Assembly: GCA_964017065.1 (NCBI GenBank)
Contig: OZ024787.1
Span: 776,875 to 840,874, forward strand
Length of the DNA: 64,000 nt
Origin: Haliclona indistincta
Taxonomy: Eukaryota; Porifera; Demospongiae; Haplosclerida; Chalinidae
Reading direction: 5' to 3'
Below the pieces are notes generated by a model. The model saw only the letters and a program-made list of their open reading frames with translations. It had not been told where the DNA came from and searched no databases. This document shows, piece by piece, positions 44,301 through 55,204 of this stretch. Each line of letters begins with the position of its first letter. The stretch's first letter is position 1. The position numbers and the translations under genes are program-made.

Positions 44301-45268
44301 ACAAGACCAGGACGACACCTTACCATCCTCAGTCAGATGGGTTGGTGGAACGCTTCAATCGTACTTTACGTATGTTACTCACTACCCATCTTGAAAAGTT
44401 ACCAGAAGATACCTGGGATGAACATCTACCAATGTTGATGTTGGCATATCGTTCAAGTGTGCAGGAAACAACGGGTTCAACACCGTTTGGGTTGATGTTT
44501 GGGAGAGAGGTGCAGCTTCCAGTTGAGCTTATGATGGGCAAAGGACCAGAACCTGGAGTAACTCACTCGGAGTATATTGAGCAATTGAGGAGGAAACTGG
44601 AAGAAGCTTACGAACATGTGAGGGAGAGAACGAGCTCAGAGCAGAGGAGACAGAAACATCTGTATGATCGTAAAGTTGCAGGTGGTCGATACTCTGTGGG
44701 TGACATGGTCTGGTTACATTCCCCTGCTGTTCCAAGAGGGAAAGCGGCTAAGTTTCATCGCTTCTGGAAAGGTCCATATGAAGTGAAAAAGGTCATATCC
44801 GATGTAACTTATCGCATTCAGTCAACTACTGGTTCACGCCGTCAACGACTAGTAGTACATTTTAACCGCTTGAAACCAGCTTACGAACCATGTCCCCAAC
44901 CACAATCACACTACCGGAAATCCCCTCAGCCTGTGGTTCCTGGTGATACAGATGACCAGTTTACAGATCTGCCAATTACACCTGAGCAACCTGGTCCCTC
45001 AACTGGCCGAGTCCCTCCTGCTTCTTCATTTGGCCGAGTTGTCCCTCCTGCTCCTTCTTCTGGCCGAGTCCCTCCTGCTCCTTCATCTGGTCAAGATCCT
45101 CCTGCTCCTTCAACTGGCCGAGTCCCTCCTCCTCCTTCGTCTGATCAACTAATAACTGTCCCACAATCTGCTCAACCTACCCTTGTTCCACGAGGTGGCT
45201 CTGTCTGGGAAAGTCGACTGCGTCGAACAGTGAATCCGCCTGACTACTATCGTCCTGGACATGTCTGA
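41246..45268 (+). CDS. Ty3/gypsy pol: protease, RT, RNase H, integrase
   Basis: Frame open from 41246; positions below count from the GTG at 41360 (1302 residues). Aspartic protease DTGA at 17-20. RT with LVRKKDGSPRFCVDYRKLN and catalytic YLDD at 448-451. RNase H with ILDTDASDVGIGG and VRTDHSSLRWL. Integrase with an HHCC zinc region (HFGVRKTIEKVRSRFYWPQL, CRQCSACAQTK) and catalytic D901, D961, E997 (35 residues between the last two). GPY/F-type module (FWKGPYEV). Then a Pro/Ser-rich tail with about five PPAPSSGRV-like repeats. No chromodomain seen. Made as a gag-pol fusion by -1 frameshifting. Replicates the element by reverse transcription and integration. Confidence 0.96.
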   Translation, partial: RSCGKRPAADAKGQPSAAKPVDPSDPSHQVFSTALQQSVFVEGKINGVPCTILVDTGAAVTIVHRRIWDRGKRTATLENNTSSVVTANGEPLKLLGKTKVVFSLAERELKHNILVTDSITQDCLLGSDFLTAHECVVDLKARKLVMGLLSTPIFHLQVTDQSQAVCRVSMSETMVFRAGEERVCVGNIDIPPLVTIGSAGVVEPKEGFEERSNLLLARTLVVPDNGCLPVRLANLTESPVTVYKGTNVAIFSPLPSDSETLVTPLTSFSHVNQLSASRMSSTDLKIDTGMMSQPQRVAIDELISDFGDVFSTNKHDIGRTRQIYHKINTGDSAPIRLGPRRVPIHFRQEISGLLDDMQRQDIIEPSISPWASPIVLVRKKDGSPRFCVDYRKLNAATIKDSYPLPRVDDILDSLSGSQWFSTLDLRSGYWQVEVDPADKEKTAFTTPYGLYQFKVMPFGLCNAPSTFQRLMELVLAGLHWETCLIYLDDVVVFGRTWKEHMLRIREVLSRLLQANLKLNPEKCQFFRKSVTFLGHIISDKGVSTDPEKIRAIVQWPTPTSPEELRSFLGLASYYRRFIDKFAEIAAPLYRMQDKNSKFQWSEQCQSAFQSLKQKLSSAPVLAFPNSRDTFILDTDASDVGIGGVLSQVQDGMERVISYGSRTLSKAEKNYCVTRKELLALVYFMRQFRSYLLGHPFLVRTDHSSLRWLSQFKQPEGQLARWIEQLQEFDFQIEHRKGRDHSNADALSRIPPHVQGESSQSQTTVSVCTPNADDTDGWMPSWSAQETQIRQQQDPVIGEILGWLQESNTRPSDGDVESMGHSVRSLWAQWDRLKLVNGLLYRQWEEASSGMIKLQLVLPQSLIPTVLEALHSGIGGGHFGVRKTIEKVRSRFYWPQLRQDVEQWCRQCSACAQTKSPTTHARGPLNPSKVGFPMERMALDIVGPLPLTKQGNKYILVVADYFTRWVEAYGLPNTEASTIAKVLMNEWICRFGAPYAIHSDQGRNFESQLFAELCTLLGIHKTRTTPYHPQSDGLVERFNRTLRMLLTTHLEKLPEDTWDEHLPMLMLAYRSSVQETTGSTPFGLMFGREVQLPVELMMGKGPEPGVTHSEYIEQLRRKLEEAYEHVRERTSSEQRRQKHLYDRKVAGGRYSVGDMVWLHSPAVPRGKAAKFHRFWKGPYEVKKVISDVTYRIQSTTGSRRQRLVVHFNRLKPAYEPCPQPQSHYRKSPQPVVPGDTDDQFTDLPITPEQPGPSTGRVPPASSFGRVVPPAPSSGRVPPAPSSGQDPPAPSTGRVPPPPSSDQLITVPQSAQPTLVPRGGSVWESRLRRTVNPPDYYRPGHV
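41255..41298 (+). promoter_or_regulatory. -1 ribosomal frameshift signal in the gag-pol overlap
   Basis: Slippery heptamer GGGAAAC at 41255-41261 sits in gag phase as G-GGA-AAC. After a 5-nt spacer comes a perfect 10-bp GC-rich stem, GCGGCCGACG (41267-41276) with CGTCGGCCGC (41289-41298), and a 12-nt loop. Pol is open in the -1 frame from 41246 to 45268 and lacks its own ATG near the start. Heptamer phase, spacing and stem all match known -1 signals. Confidence 0.85.
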
Positions 45269-45276
45269 CTCTTACT

Positions 45277-45289
45277 AAAGAGGAGATAG
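45277..45289 (+). other. Polypurine tract
   Basis: AAAGAGGAGATAG lies directly before the 3' LTR, the expected primer site for plus-strand DNA synthesis. Confidence 0.8.
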
Positions 45290-45476
45290 TGTAATGTCAA
45301 GACTATTGACTTCCATGTTGTTGTGTATTCAGAGACAGACCTTGTTATCATGTAATATAGTCAGTCACATGTTATGTCACGCTACTGTTCAGTTCACAAG
45401 CCTATGTTCTGTATAAATACTGCTGCATTATTTTTAAAAAAGAGTTCTTGTGTTCTGAAATGCTGTGAACATTACA
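45290..45476 (+). repeat. 3' LTR, 187 bp
   Basis: Same length as, and by eye identical to, the 5' LTR. Followed by CATG (45477-45480). Confidence 0.97.
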
Positions 45477-47310
45477 CATGCGATACAGACTGCCAAATAT
45501 CATTATAATGTGCATAACAACCCATCAGTATAGCTCCATACATATCACTCCCTCCTTGGCCTGCTCTGTTTCCCGAGAAGATCACTGAACTAGAAGCTCC
45601 ATTAAGATTCATGGTGCAATATGCATTTTGCTGTTCTGAATTGAATATTGGGTGCATCACAAGAATTGCTCCGCCATGTTTCTCAGCAGTGTTGTTGTAC
45701 AGCAGCAGCTCACCATCGACTACAATGTGGACATTGTTCATGAGTACAATACCAGCTCCCTGTGTGTTTCTGTTGTTTTTTATCACATTGCGACCTCTAA
45801 ACACTAATCCTTCGGTGCTCTTCATAATAACAATTCCAGTCATGTTATTATCAGATATTAAACAGTTACTAATAATATCGCGTAGTATTGAAATTTTCAT
45901 CCAATAAAAATTAACATGGTCATCACTATTATGAATCATGATAACTGACTGATTTCCTGAGTTGTTTGAGAATGTACAATTATTGATAAGGAATATTTTG
46001 CCTCTCACATGTAAAAGTGCTGTCCCACTTTGACTTCTCTCAATAGTACAGTTGTCCATTTTCAATGATTGCACATTATTAGAATTACCAGAACCTTGAA
46101 TCTGACTATCAAAAAACATGCCACTTGCAATTATCTTAGTAAGTCTAATTCTATTGTTGTTAAAAATGACTCCAGTGCAACAGCCCTTAATAATCACTCC
46201 ATTCATTGACGGTGTTTCTGTGTGTGTGATAGTTGAGTTCAGTATAGACAATGATGAGCCATGTGAGTTGGAGCTTAGGAAATAAATCTCACTAGTTTGA
46301 AAACCGTCATTTTCCACCAAGTCTGTGTTCTGAATTGTGATTACTACTCGAGTGGAGTCAACAAAGAAAGACATACCTCCTGTACCTTGACCAAAATTAT
46401 GTCCTTGAAGGAAAAGACAGTTGCTGATATTAAGTGACACATTACCATTACCAGTCATCGTTGCACCCAAACCAGCTCCAGAATTTCGTACAAATTTTAA
46501 TACATAATTAAATGCTGCTGAGTTATTTAAGAGGACCAGATGACTCAATAGCACTCTTACTGAACCTCTAGATTTTGCTTGCAAGGATATACCACCTCCA
46601 TATTGTAGAACACTGCAACAATTGGTCATATTAGAGTGTGATAGCTCTAGTGTGTAGCCTGTATTGCTGTACTGAGTATCATAGACAATGCCTACTCCAC
46701 CACCATATGCATGCCCATCGTAGAAAAATGGTAAGGAGTAATTGCACCGTGCTGAATGATAGTAGGAGCATTTGGTGATGATGACATGGCCACAGTTATG
46801 GACAAATAGTCCATATCCTGTCATGTTTTGTATTGAATTCTTGTGAAAGAAAAGATTCTCAACAGTATCAAAGTGCATCACAGCTTTGTTATATAGTCCT
46901 CCACAGTTGCCTACTGTAAGACCTTCAATGGTGATGACTTGAGAGTTATTAAAGTAGAACCCTCCTCTTCCTCTGGTGCAGTTGATAATGACAGTAGACT
47001 GCATCACAGTCTCCTCAGCTCCTGCTACCGGCCACTGACCTTGTCCCTTCAGAGTAAGGTTGTGTACATTATTGACATGTACAAGATCCTCTCTGTCAAA
47101 GGTGTGTTCTCCTTCCAAGAAGATGATGGTGGTGTCAGAGATGAAGAAAGAGTCCGGCTGGGAGATATAGTAGGAGAGGTTGTGGCATATCTGGTGTGGA
47201 GGACATGACTGCTCAGCATCATCAGCTGTGACATAGTAGACATCAGTGGTTGTGAAAGCAGTGAGAGGTACAGCCAACAACAGCAGCAATACTGGTAGTG
47301 CAGCAGCCAT
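45477..47310 (-). pseudogene. Family copy C, 5' part (before the LTR insertion)
   Basis: Reads from the signal peptide MAAALPVLLLLLAVPLTAF at 47310 through an uninterrupted ectodomain of about 611 residues to SVSHV, where the LTR starts. The sequence is very close to copy B through the ectodomain, including FYDGHAYGGGVGIVYDTQYS and SGMFFDSQIQGSGNSNNVQS. With the part at 38203-40230 it equals one full-length gene. Its promoter is intact. A transcript would end in the antisense retrotransposon, so at most a secreted ectodomain could be made, which is speculation. Confidence 0.94.
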
Positions 47311-47645
47311 CAGCTAGTTAGTAGTCCTGTACCATCAGAGTGTGTCAATTGGGTCACAGTGAACACTGAGAATTGTTTCGCTTTTATATTGCTGGATTGC
47401 TCTCACAAAAGATGTGATCTAAGTTTAAGTTGTAGCTTGTTTAAATGCACCATCTGTTGTTGACTGTACAATATCAGTATAGCTACAACTTATCATGTTT
47501 TTCACACACAGGGGATGCAGTATATTTTGTTAATGGATTTTGGTGGAACCACTCTAATTGAGACCCACACAGAGTGCGGTCTAGTTAGATCTTGTAGCTA
47601 TTATACATGTTGGATGCATTAGTGACTAATGCACAAACTTTTTTG
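47311..47645 (-). promoter_or_regulatory. Proximal promoter and leader of copy C
   Basis: On the minus strand, TATAAAAG at 47381-47388, about 71-78 bp before the ATG, then TTCACTGTGACCCAATTGAC, as in copy B. The upstream block with AGTGACTAATGCACAAAC follows. Confidence 0.75.
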
Positions 47646-47719
47646 GGATCACATGTGTAGTTTCTGGTTCAGTCCTGACTAGTCATTGTTTTCTCTTGTT
47701 AATGTTAAAAATTTATTGA

Positions 47720-47880
47720 CTAATTATTTTTGTCCTGGGACAAAATTGGATTGACGGTTTTTGTCCTACCCAACACAAATTGTTCTATAGGACAAAAAAC
47801 GTCAATGAAATCTCTCTTAGGATAAAAAGGGAAGTGTTCTAGGACAAAAAGTCCTATATGGGCCTTGTGGGCTATAAATC
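47720..47880 (-). promoter_or_regulatory. GTCCTAGGACA-type palindrome cluster, degraded
   Basis: TTTTTGTCCTGGGACAAAAT, TTTTTGTCCTACCC and CTAGGACAAAAAGTCCTA occur at the position matching 19540-19800 upstream of copy B. Confidence 0.45.
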
Positions 47881-47889
47881 CAATTTCAA

Positions 47890-49190
47890 ATACCGGGGTA
47901 TGTTATGAACAAAGAGCTTGCTACTTTAATTGACAATTATTATGAGGATTAAAATTTTGTGTGCAAAAGTAACATTTTATCATCAGTCAGAATCATTCAT
48001 GCATGTAGTTTTGTGGATATAGTATCAATGGCATTGTTCTATAGCTCTGCCCACTGTTCACATCTGCTTCTTTATTAAGAAGGTTTCTGTTGATGCACAT
48101 GCATTGGCAATAACAGAATCCATTGTACTGTCATCAGTATTCTGCAAACAACATCAAAATAGTGAAAAGTTTTTAAGTGAACCACATTGCCTCATCAACA
48201 AGTAGCTATAATTATTCATTGTTCTAGCCTTTGCATGCTGGCTGGATTAAAAAAAAAAATGTAGCTATCACCAATGAGTTCATCATAGACGGTTAATCAC
48301 TCAGTGCTGCATGTAAAACTATGATGTCACTTTCTTGCACCATACAGATTCCTGAAGAACATTTGGTACTAATAGACTAATAAGAAGAGTGTAGTAACGT
48401 GAACAGTGAACCAAGAGAGAAATTCACTGGATCAAAATTCTAATTCTCAAATCACAGCACAAAGCATTTAAACAGAGAGGGGAATAAATGGCTTACAACA
48501 CTCACATAACAAAATACAAGAGATGACAGACTGACTGACTACAAAAAGACCGACAGATTACAAGAAATAACAAAGATTACTACTAAGAGCTATAGTCCAG
48601 AGTAGTACTTTTGTATAGCATGTATAGCACCATCAGATCCAGAGAGTAGTTAGTAGCTCATTCCAGTCAGTGTTCTGGTCACTGATTTCAGCACAGCTAG
48701 CTAGCGGCACGGTCTCAGGACTGAGAACCTACACTGCATTTGAGAGGAGGAACTAGCTCTGTATCATTGTCTGCTGCACTGAAGGCTAAGTTCTAAAATT
48801 TCTGTCTTTTCCATTCTTTGGCAAATTTCAGTACCGTTTCTGCAATTAAGCAGCTTATCAGGAGTACATATAGGTGCGACACCTATCGCACTTAAGCTTA
48901 CTCCTGATAATACTGATCTCACTGACATCACTACTTCAGTCTCCCTCCCAGTTTCTCAACCAGATGCAACTATTGCGCCCGGGAGACGCTATCCCCAATG
49001 AATTTGAAGGAGAAAAGATTTTTATTCCCATGCATGCAGACTTACAGAGAGGACAATGTAGGAAGATGTGATGCAAGTTTAAGTTGTAGCTTGTTTAAAT
49101 GCACCATCTGTTGTTGACTGTACAATATCAGTATAGCTACAACTCACCATGTTTTTCACACAGGGGATGCAGTACATTTTAATGGATTTT
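47890..49190 (-). repeat. Distal upstream block of copy C
   Basis: Inverse of 18345-19500. Contains the hairpin at 48856-48909 and, at its far end (49075-49190), another copy of the promoter-flank block. TA at 48020-48021 is the empty site for the MITE found at 49501-49669. Confidence 0.75.
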
Positions 49191-49500
49191 GGTGGAACTA
49201 CTCTAATTGAGACCACACAGAGTGCGGTCTAGTTAGATCTTGTAGCTATTATACATGGTGGGTGCATTAGTGACTAATGCACAAACTTTTGTGGAATCAC
49301 ATGTATAGTGTCTGGTTCCGTCCTGACTAGTCATTGTTGTAATTACAACATGCGCTTTTTGTTGTAGGAGCTTCGACTGATATTTCCAAATGCCCAACGC
49401 ATCCTCATAATAAAAATTATTATGAGGATTTAAAGTTCTGTACAGAAGTAACATTTCATCATCAATCATAAACGTGAATGCATGTAGTTTTGTAGATATA

Positions 49501-49669
49501 CAGTGGAGACTCTCTAAGGCGCACACCATCGGGACCTACAAAAATTGTTCATTATAGAGAGGATGTCCTCTGGTGAAGGGTTTAATATACATTATGTGGG
49601 TTATATTTGGGATTCAGTAAGAGTCCATTATAGAGGGATGAGGGGTGTCTTCTAAGAGGGGTTCCACTG
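49501..49669. mobile_element. pogo-like MITE, 169 bp (unit 1)
   Basis: Ends CAGTGGAGACTCTCTAAG and AAGAGGGGTTCCACTG, TA on both sides (49499-49500, 49670-49671). The empty site is visible at 48020-48021. Confidence 0.85.
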
Positions 49670-50879
49670 TAGTATCAATGCTATATAGCTCTGCCCACTA
49701 TTCACATCTGCTTCTTTATTAAGAAGATTTCTGTTGATGCACATGCATTGGCAATAACAGAATCATTGTACTGTCATCAGTATTCTGCAAGCAACATCAA
49801 AATAGTGAAACGTTTTTAAATGAACCACGGTGCCTCACTTAACAAGTATTAGCATTTGCATGCTGGTCGGATTCAAAAACATGTAGCTATCACCAATGAG
49901 TTCATCATAGATGGCTAATCTCTTCATGTAAAACTTTGATGATGTCACCTTTCTCAAAGCATGCAGATTCCTGAAGAACATTAATTTTAATTATCTTTGG
50001 TACCAATAGACTAAGAAGAAGAGTGTAGTAACGTGAACAGTGAACCAAAAGAGAAATTCACTGGATCAAAATTCTAATTCTCAGATCACAACACACAGTA
50101 TTTAAACAGAAAGAGGAACAATGACTTAAAACACTCACATGACAAAATACAAGAGATGACAGACTGACTGACTACAACAAGACCGACAGATTACAAGAAA
50201 TAACAAAGATTACTACAAAGTGCTTTAGTCCAGAGTGCTACTTTTGTATAGCATGTATAGCACCATCAGATCCAGAGAGTAGTTAGTAGCTCATTCCAGT
50301 CAGTGTTCTGGTCACTGATTTCAGCGCAGCTAGCTAGCGGCATGGTCTCAGGACTGAGAACTTGACTACACTGCATCTGAGAGGAGAAAATAGCTCTGTA
50401 TATCATTGTCTGCTGCACTGAAGGCTAAGTTCTAAAATTTCTCCCTTGCCATTCTTCGGCAAATTACAGTACCGCTTCTGCAATGAAGCAGCTATCAGGA
50501 GTAGATTTGACCCCTATCACACTTACTCCTGATATTACTGATCTCACTGACATCACTACTTCAGTCTCCCTCCCAGTTTCTCAACCAAATGCAACTATTG
50601 TGCCCGGGAGACGCTATCCCTAATGAATTTGGAAGAGAAAGGAGTTTAATTCTCCAGGGAGGAAATGTAGGAAGATGTGATGCAAGTAGCTTGTTTAAAT
50701 GCACCATCTGTTGTTGACTGTACAATATCAGTATAGCTACAACTCACCATGTTTTTCACACACAGGGGATGCACTACATGTTAATGGATTTTGGTAGAAC
50801 CACTCTAATTGAGACCACACAGAGTGTCTAGTTAGATCTTGTAGCTATTATGCATGGTGGATGCATTAGTGACTAATGC

Positions 50880-51300
50880 ATAAATTTGCCCTCAGTACTC
50901 TGTTTTCCGAGAACTAGAAGAATTCATGGTACAAAGTGAATCGAATAGTGTGGGTATCACAAGAATTGCTCCACCATGTTTGTCAGCAGTGTTGTTGTAC
51001 AGCAGTAATTCGCCATTGACTGCTAGCTAGCTAGCAGTATTAGCTATAGCTATAGCTGGATTAGCTAGCTGGCTGAATATATTGCTGGATTGCTCTCACA
51101 AATGATGTGATGCAAGTTTGAGTTGTAGCTAGTTTAAATGTGCAATCTGTTGTTGACTGTACAATATCAGTATAGCTATAAGTGCTGTACATATTAATGG
51201 ATTTTGGTTTATATTAGAACCACTCTAGTCTGGACACACTAATTGAGATCCACACAGAGTGTCTTGTAGCTATGCTTTAGTGACTAATGCACAAAACATC
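50880..51300 (-). pseudogene. Relic family locus (unit 1)
   Basis: About 130 bp of minus-strand coding remnant (50897-51020; compare NNTADKHGGAILVIPT), then a GCTA-rich junction (51018-51070) and the promoter flank to about 51300. Same structure as 17700-18115, so these relics share one deletion origin. Confidence 0.75.
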
Positions 51301-51590
51301 TGTTTTGGATCACATGCAGTGACCACAATAATATTGGTGTCCTTATCTTAGAGGTGCCCACACGGTGAGGTTAATCATTGCTGTGGAGGATCAGAACCTG
51401 TTTATCAAAACCTTATAACTTTGCAAGGACTAATGTTATCATGAAGAAATGTTGGTGATTGACTAGCATACTTGTTGAGAATGTGTCACATGCACTGAAT
51501 GTGGGAGGGAGGGAGAAATTCATTCACATAATAACGACATTTACGCACTATTTATTGTAGGCAAGGTATGGCTCCATACAACGTGCCCCC

Positions 51591-51630
51591 TCACATAGAG
51601 GAGAGCATCAGTCACTACTGGAGTTATCAT
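51591..51630 (+). pseudogene. Tiny fragment of the family 3' end
   Basis: TCACATAGAGGAGAGCATCA matches the coding sequence for SHRGEHQ near the C-terminus of copies A and E. Duplicated near 54527-54566. Confidence 0.6.
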
Positions 51631-51742
51631 AGACCAGAGTTATTATAGCTAGTATATTTATTGCCGAGCGCCTTAGCGCGAGGCAAATAATCGTGAAGGT
51701 GTGCAGGAGACTGGAGCGTCATGCGTTTTCTCAGTAATGTTA

Positions 51743-51744
<2 letters not shown>

Positions 51745-51773
<29 letters not shown>

Positions 51774-51873
51774 TGTATGTATGTATGTATGTATGTATGT
51801 ATGTATGTATGTATGTATGTATGTATGTATGTATGTATGTATGTATGTATGTATGTATGTATGTATGTATGTA
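51745..51873. repeat. ATGT tetranucleotide array, about 32 units
   Basis: Pure (ATGT)n. The corresponding array in unit 2 (54681-54713) has only about 8 units. Open frames (MYVC, HTYI repeats) are artefacts. Confidence 0.95.
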
Positions 51874-51894
51874 CACTCTTAGAAATGAAGGCCA

Positions 51895-52117
51895 TTTTGT
51901 TTTCTTTAAATGTTGTGAAATTTGCACCGAAGCCATAGAAATGCCGTGCGCCAATACGTTTAGCAGAGTGCCGGCGTCGAAAACCACTGGATTTTTTACG
52001 GTTTTTTGTATTCTTCAATTTAGCTTAATTTCGGAATATTTTAGCACTTTTGGATAAAGTTATGGTGTCTGAAGTATGTATGACGCTAAATCGCGTCATT
52101 AGGGCATAAAGGGTTAA
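51895..52117. other. Segment between the duplication units, with a piggyBac-like end
   Basis: Unique to unit 1's right side. Ends GTCATTAGGGCATAAAGGG before TTAA, resembling the ends of the piggyBac-like MITEs including a subterminal GACGC/GCGTC pair. No matching left end was found. Confidence 0.45.
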
Positions 52118-52435
52118 TGGATTTTGGTGGAACCACTCTAATTGAGACCACACAGAGTGCGGTCTAGTTAGATCTTGTAGCTATTATTCATGGTTGATGC
52201 ATTAGTGACTAATGCACAAACTTTTGTGGAATCACATGTATAGTGTCTGGTTCCGTCCTGACTAGTCATTGTTGTAATTACAACATGCGCTTTTTGTTGT
52301 AGGAGCTTCGACTGATATTTCCAAATGCCCAACGCATCCTCATAATAAAAATTATTATGAGGATTTAAAGTTCTGTACAGAAGTAACATTTCATCATCAA
52401 TCATAAACGTGAATGCATGTAGTTTTGTAGATATA

Positions 52436-52604
52436 CAGTGGAGACTCTCTAAGGCGCACACCATCGGGACCTACAAAAATTGTTCATTATAGAGAGGATG
52501 TCCTCTGGTGAAGGGTTTAATATACATTATGTGGGTTATATTTGGGATTCAGTAAGAGTCCATTATAGAGGGATGAGGGGTGTCTTCTAAGAGGGGTTCC
52601 ACTG
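52436..52604. mobile_element. pogo-like MITE, 169 bp (unit 2)
   Basis: Duplicate of 49501-49669, carried along by the tandem duplication rather than inserted separately: flanks and length are the same. Confidence 0.85.
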
Positions 52605-53814
52605 TAGTATCAATGCTATATAGCTCTGCCCACTATTCACATCTGCTTCTTTATTAAGAAGATTTCTGTTGATGCACATGCATTGGCAATAACAGAATCA
52701 TTGTACTGTCATCAGTATTCTGCAAGCAACATCAAAATAGTGAAACGTTTTTAAATGAACCACGGTGCCTCACTTAACAAGTATTAGCATTTGCATGCTG
52801 GTCGGATTCAAAAACATGTAGCTATCACCAATGAGTTCATCATAGATGGCTAATCTCTTCATGTAAAACTTTGATGATGTCACCTTTCTCAAAGCATGCA
52901 GATTCCTGAAGAACATTAATTTTAATTATCTTTGGTACCAATAGACTAAGAAGAAGAGTGTAGTAACGTGAACAGTGAACCAAAAGAGAAATTCACTGGA
53001 TCAAAATTCTAATTCTCAGATCACAACACACAGTATTTAAACAGAAAGAGGAACAATGACTTAAAACACTCACATGACAAAATACAAGAGATGACAGACT
53101 GACTGACTACAACAAGACCGACAGATTACAAGAAATAACAAAGATTACTACAAAGTGCTTTAGTCCAGAGTGCTACTTTTGTATAGCATGTATAGCACCA
53201 TCAGATCCAGAGAGTAGTTAGTAGCTCATTCCAGTCAGTGTTCTGGTCACTGATTTCAGCGCAGCTAGCTAGCGGCACGGTCTCAGGACTGAGAACTTGA
53301 CTACACTGCATCTGAGAGGAGAAAATAGCTCTGTATATCATTGTCTGCTGCACTGAAGGCTAAGTTCTAAAATTTCTGCCCTTGCCATTCTTCGGCAAAT
53401 TACAGTACCGCTTCTGCAATGAAGCAGCTATCAGGAGTAGGTTTGACCCCTATCACACTTACTCCTGATATTACTGATCTCACTGACATCACTACTTCAG
53501 TCTCCCTCCCAGTTTCTCAACCAAATGCAACTATTGTGCCCGGGAGACGCTATCCCTAATGAATTTGGAAGAGAAAGGAGTTTAATTCTCCAGGGAGGAA
53601 ATGTAGGAAGACGTGATGCAAGTAGCTTGTTTAAATGCACCATCTGTTGTTGACTGTACAATATCAGTATAGCTACAACTCACCATGTTTTTCACACACA
53701 GGGGATGCAGTACATGTTAATGGATTGTGGTGGAACCACTCTAATTGAGACCACACAGAGTGTCTAGTTAGATCTTGTAGCTATTATGCATGGTGGATGC
53801 ATTAGTGACTAATG

Positions 53815-54240
53815 CATAAATTTGCCCTCAGTACTCTGTTTTCCGAGAACTAGAAGAATTCATGGTACAAAGTGAATCGAATAGTGTGGGTATCACAAGA
53901 ATTGCTCCACCATGTTTCTTAGCAGTGTTGTTGTACAGCAGTAATTCGCCATTGACTGCCAGCTAGCTAGCAGTATTAGCTATAGCTATAGCTGGATTAG
54001 CTAGCTGGCTGAATATATTGCTGGATTGCTCTCACAAATGATGTGATGCAAGTTTAAGTTGTAGCTAGTTTAAATGCACCATCTGTTGTTGACTGTACAA
54101 TATCAGTATAGCTATAAGTGCAGTACATATTAATGGATTTTGGTTTATATTAGAACCACTCTAGTCTGGACACACTAATTGAGATCCACACAGAGTGTCT
54201 TGTAGCTATGCTTTAGTGACTAATGCACAAAACATCTGTT
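53815..54240 (-). pseudogene. Relic family locus (unit 2)
   Basis: Duplicate of 50880-51300: coding remnant 53833-53957, GCTA-rich junction, promoter flank. Confidence 0.75.
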
Positions 54241-54678
54241 TTGGATCACATGCAGTGACCACAATAATATTGGTGTCCTTATCTTAGAGGTGCCCACATG
54301 GTGAGGTTAATCATTGCTGTGGAGGATCAGAACCTGTTTATCAAAACCTTATAACTTTGCAAGGACTAATGTTATCATGAAGTAATGTTGATGATTGACT
54401 AGCATACTTGTTGAGAATGTGTCACATGCACTGAATGTGGGAGGGAGGGAGAAATTCATTCACATAATAACGACATTTACGCACTATTTATTGTAGGCAA
54501 GGTATGGCTCCATACAACGTGCCCCCTTACATAGAGGAGAGCATCAGTCACTACTGGAGTTATCATAGACCAGAGTTATTATAGCTAGTATATTTATTGC
54601 CGAGCGCCTTAGCGCGAGGCAAATAATCGCGATGGTGTGCGGAGGACTGGAGCGTCGTGCGTTTTCTCAGTAATGTTA

Positions 54679-54709
<31 letters not shown>

Positions 54710-54731
54710 TGTACACTCTTAGAAATGAAAG

Positions 54732-55204
54732 TGGCCATTACACACCAAATGAGGTGTGCATACGTCGTGCCAGTGGGCACACCTTTATTTGGTGTGCTCT
54801 GCCCACTAGCGTGCTATGCACACCAGAATGAGTGTTTGATGCACTCCAATTTTAGCGTGCTTAGAACATTTTGTAATTATGCACACTATCTCAGTACACG
54901 CCATCTTATAGTAATTGTATTGAGCACAAAAAATTGGAAAAAAATATATTTTTAAAAGCAACATGACATGAATGACAAAGTACAATGTGATCAGTGAGTC
55001 ATTGTAAGATTATTGTTCGTGTAATGATTACTATAATTATGTATAATAACAGTACTCATTCAAACTCTCATCAGTTCTTCTTGTCTCTAGGGCTTGTATA
55101 AGATTGCATGGCATTTTAGTCAGGTATATACCATCAACTGCAAGAAAGAGAAAAAAGATGCTATTTTTTAAACTATAATTTAATTGTTTTCTACAGAAAC
55201 ATGA
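54732..55204. other. Intergenic, no gene seen
   Basis: Contains inverted pairs CACACCAAAT/ATTTGGTGTG near 54740-54800. Otherwise AT-rich. Confidence 0.45.

Larger units (their letters stand above)
40231..45476 (+). mobile_element. Complete Ty3/gypsy LTR retrotransposon, 5246 bp, inserted in copy C
   Basis: Two 187-bp LTRs with no difference visible by eye, 7-bp inverted ends TGTAATG/CATTACA, and the 4-bp target duplication CATG at 40227-40230 and 45477-45480. Order: LTR, PBS, gag, pol (PR-RT-RNaseH-IN), PPT, LTR. Both ORFs are uninterrupted. It is antisense to the host gene. All features indicate a very recent, possibly still mobile copy. Confidence 0.97.
49190..51895. repeat. Tandem duplication, unit 1
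   Basis: Unit 1 of a 2.7-2.9 kb tandem duplication. Offset to unit 2 is 2935-2936 bp at both ends (e.g. ACTAGTCATTGTTG at 49326 and 52261). Carries a pogo-like MITE, the distal upstream block, a relic gene fragment and an ATGT array. Confidence 0.92.
52118..54731. repeat. Tandem duplication, unit 2
   Basis: Near-identical to 49190-51895 (a handful of substitutions), with the MITE at 52436-52604, relic at 53815-54240 and short ATGT array at 54681-54713. Confidence 0.92.

Noticed and set aside
51673..52057. MYVC and HTYI repeat ORFs
   Set aside because: ATGT microsatellite artefact.
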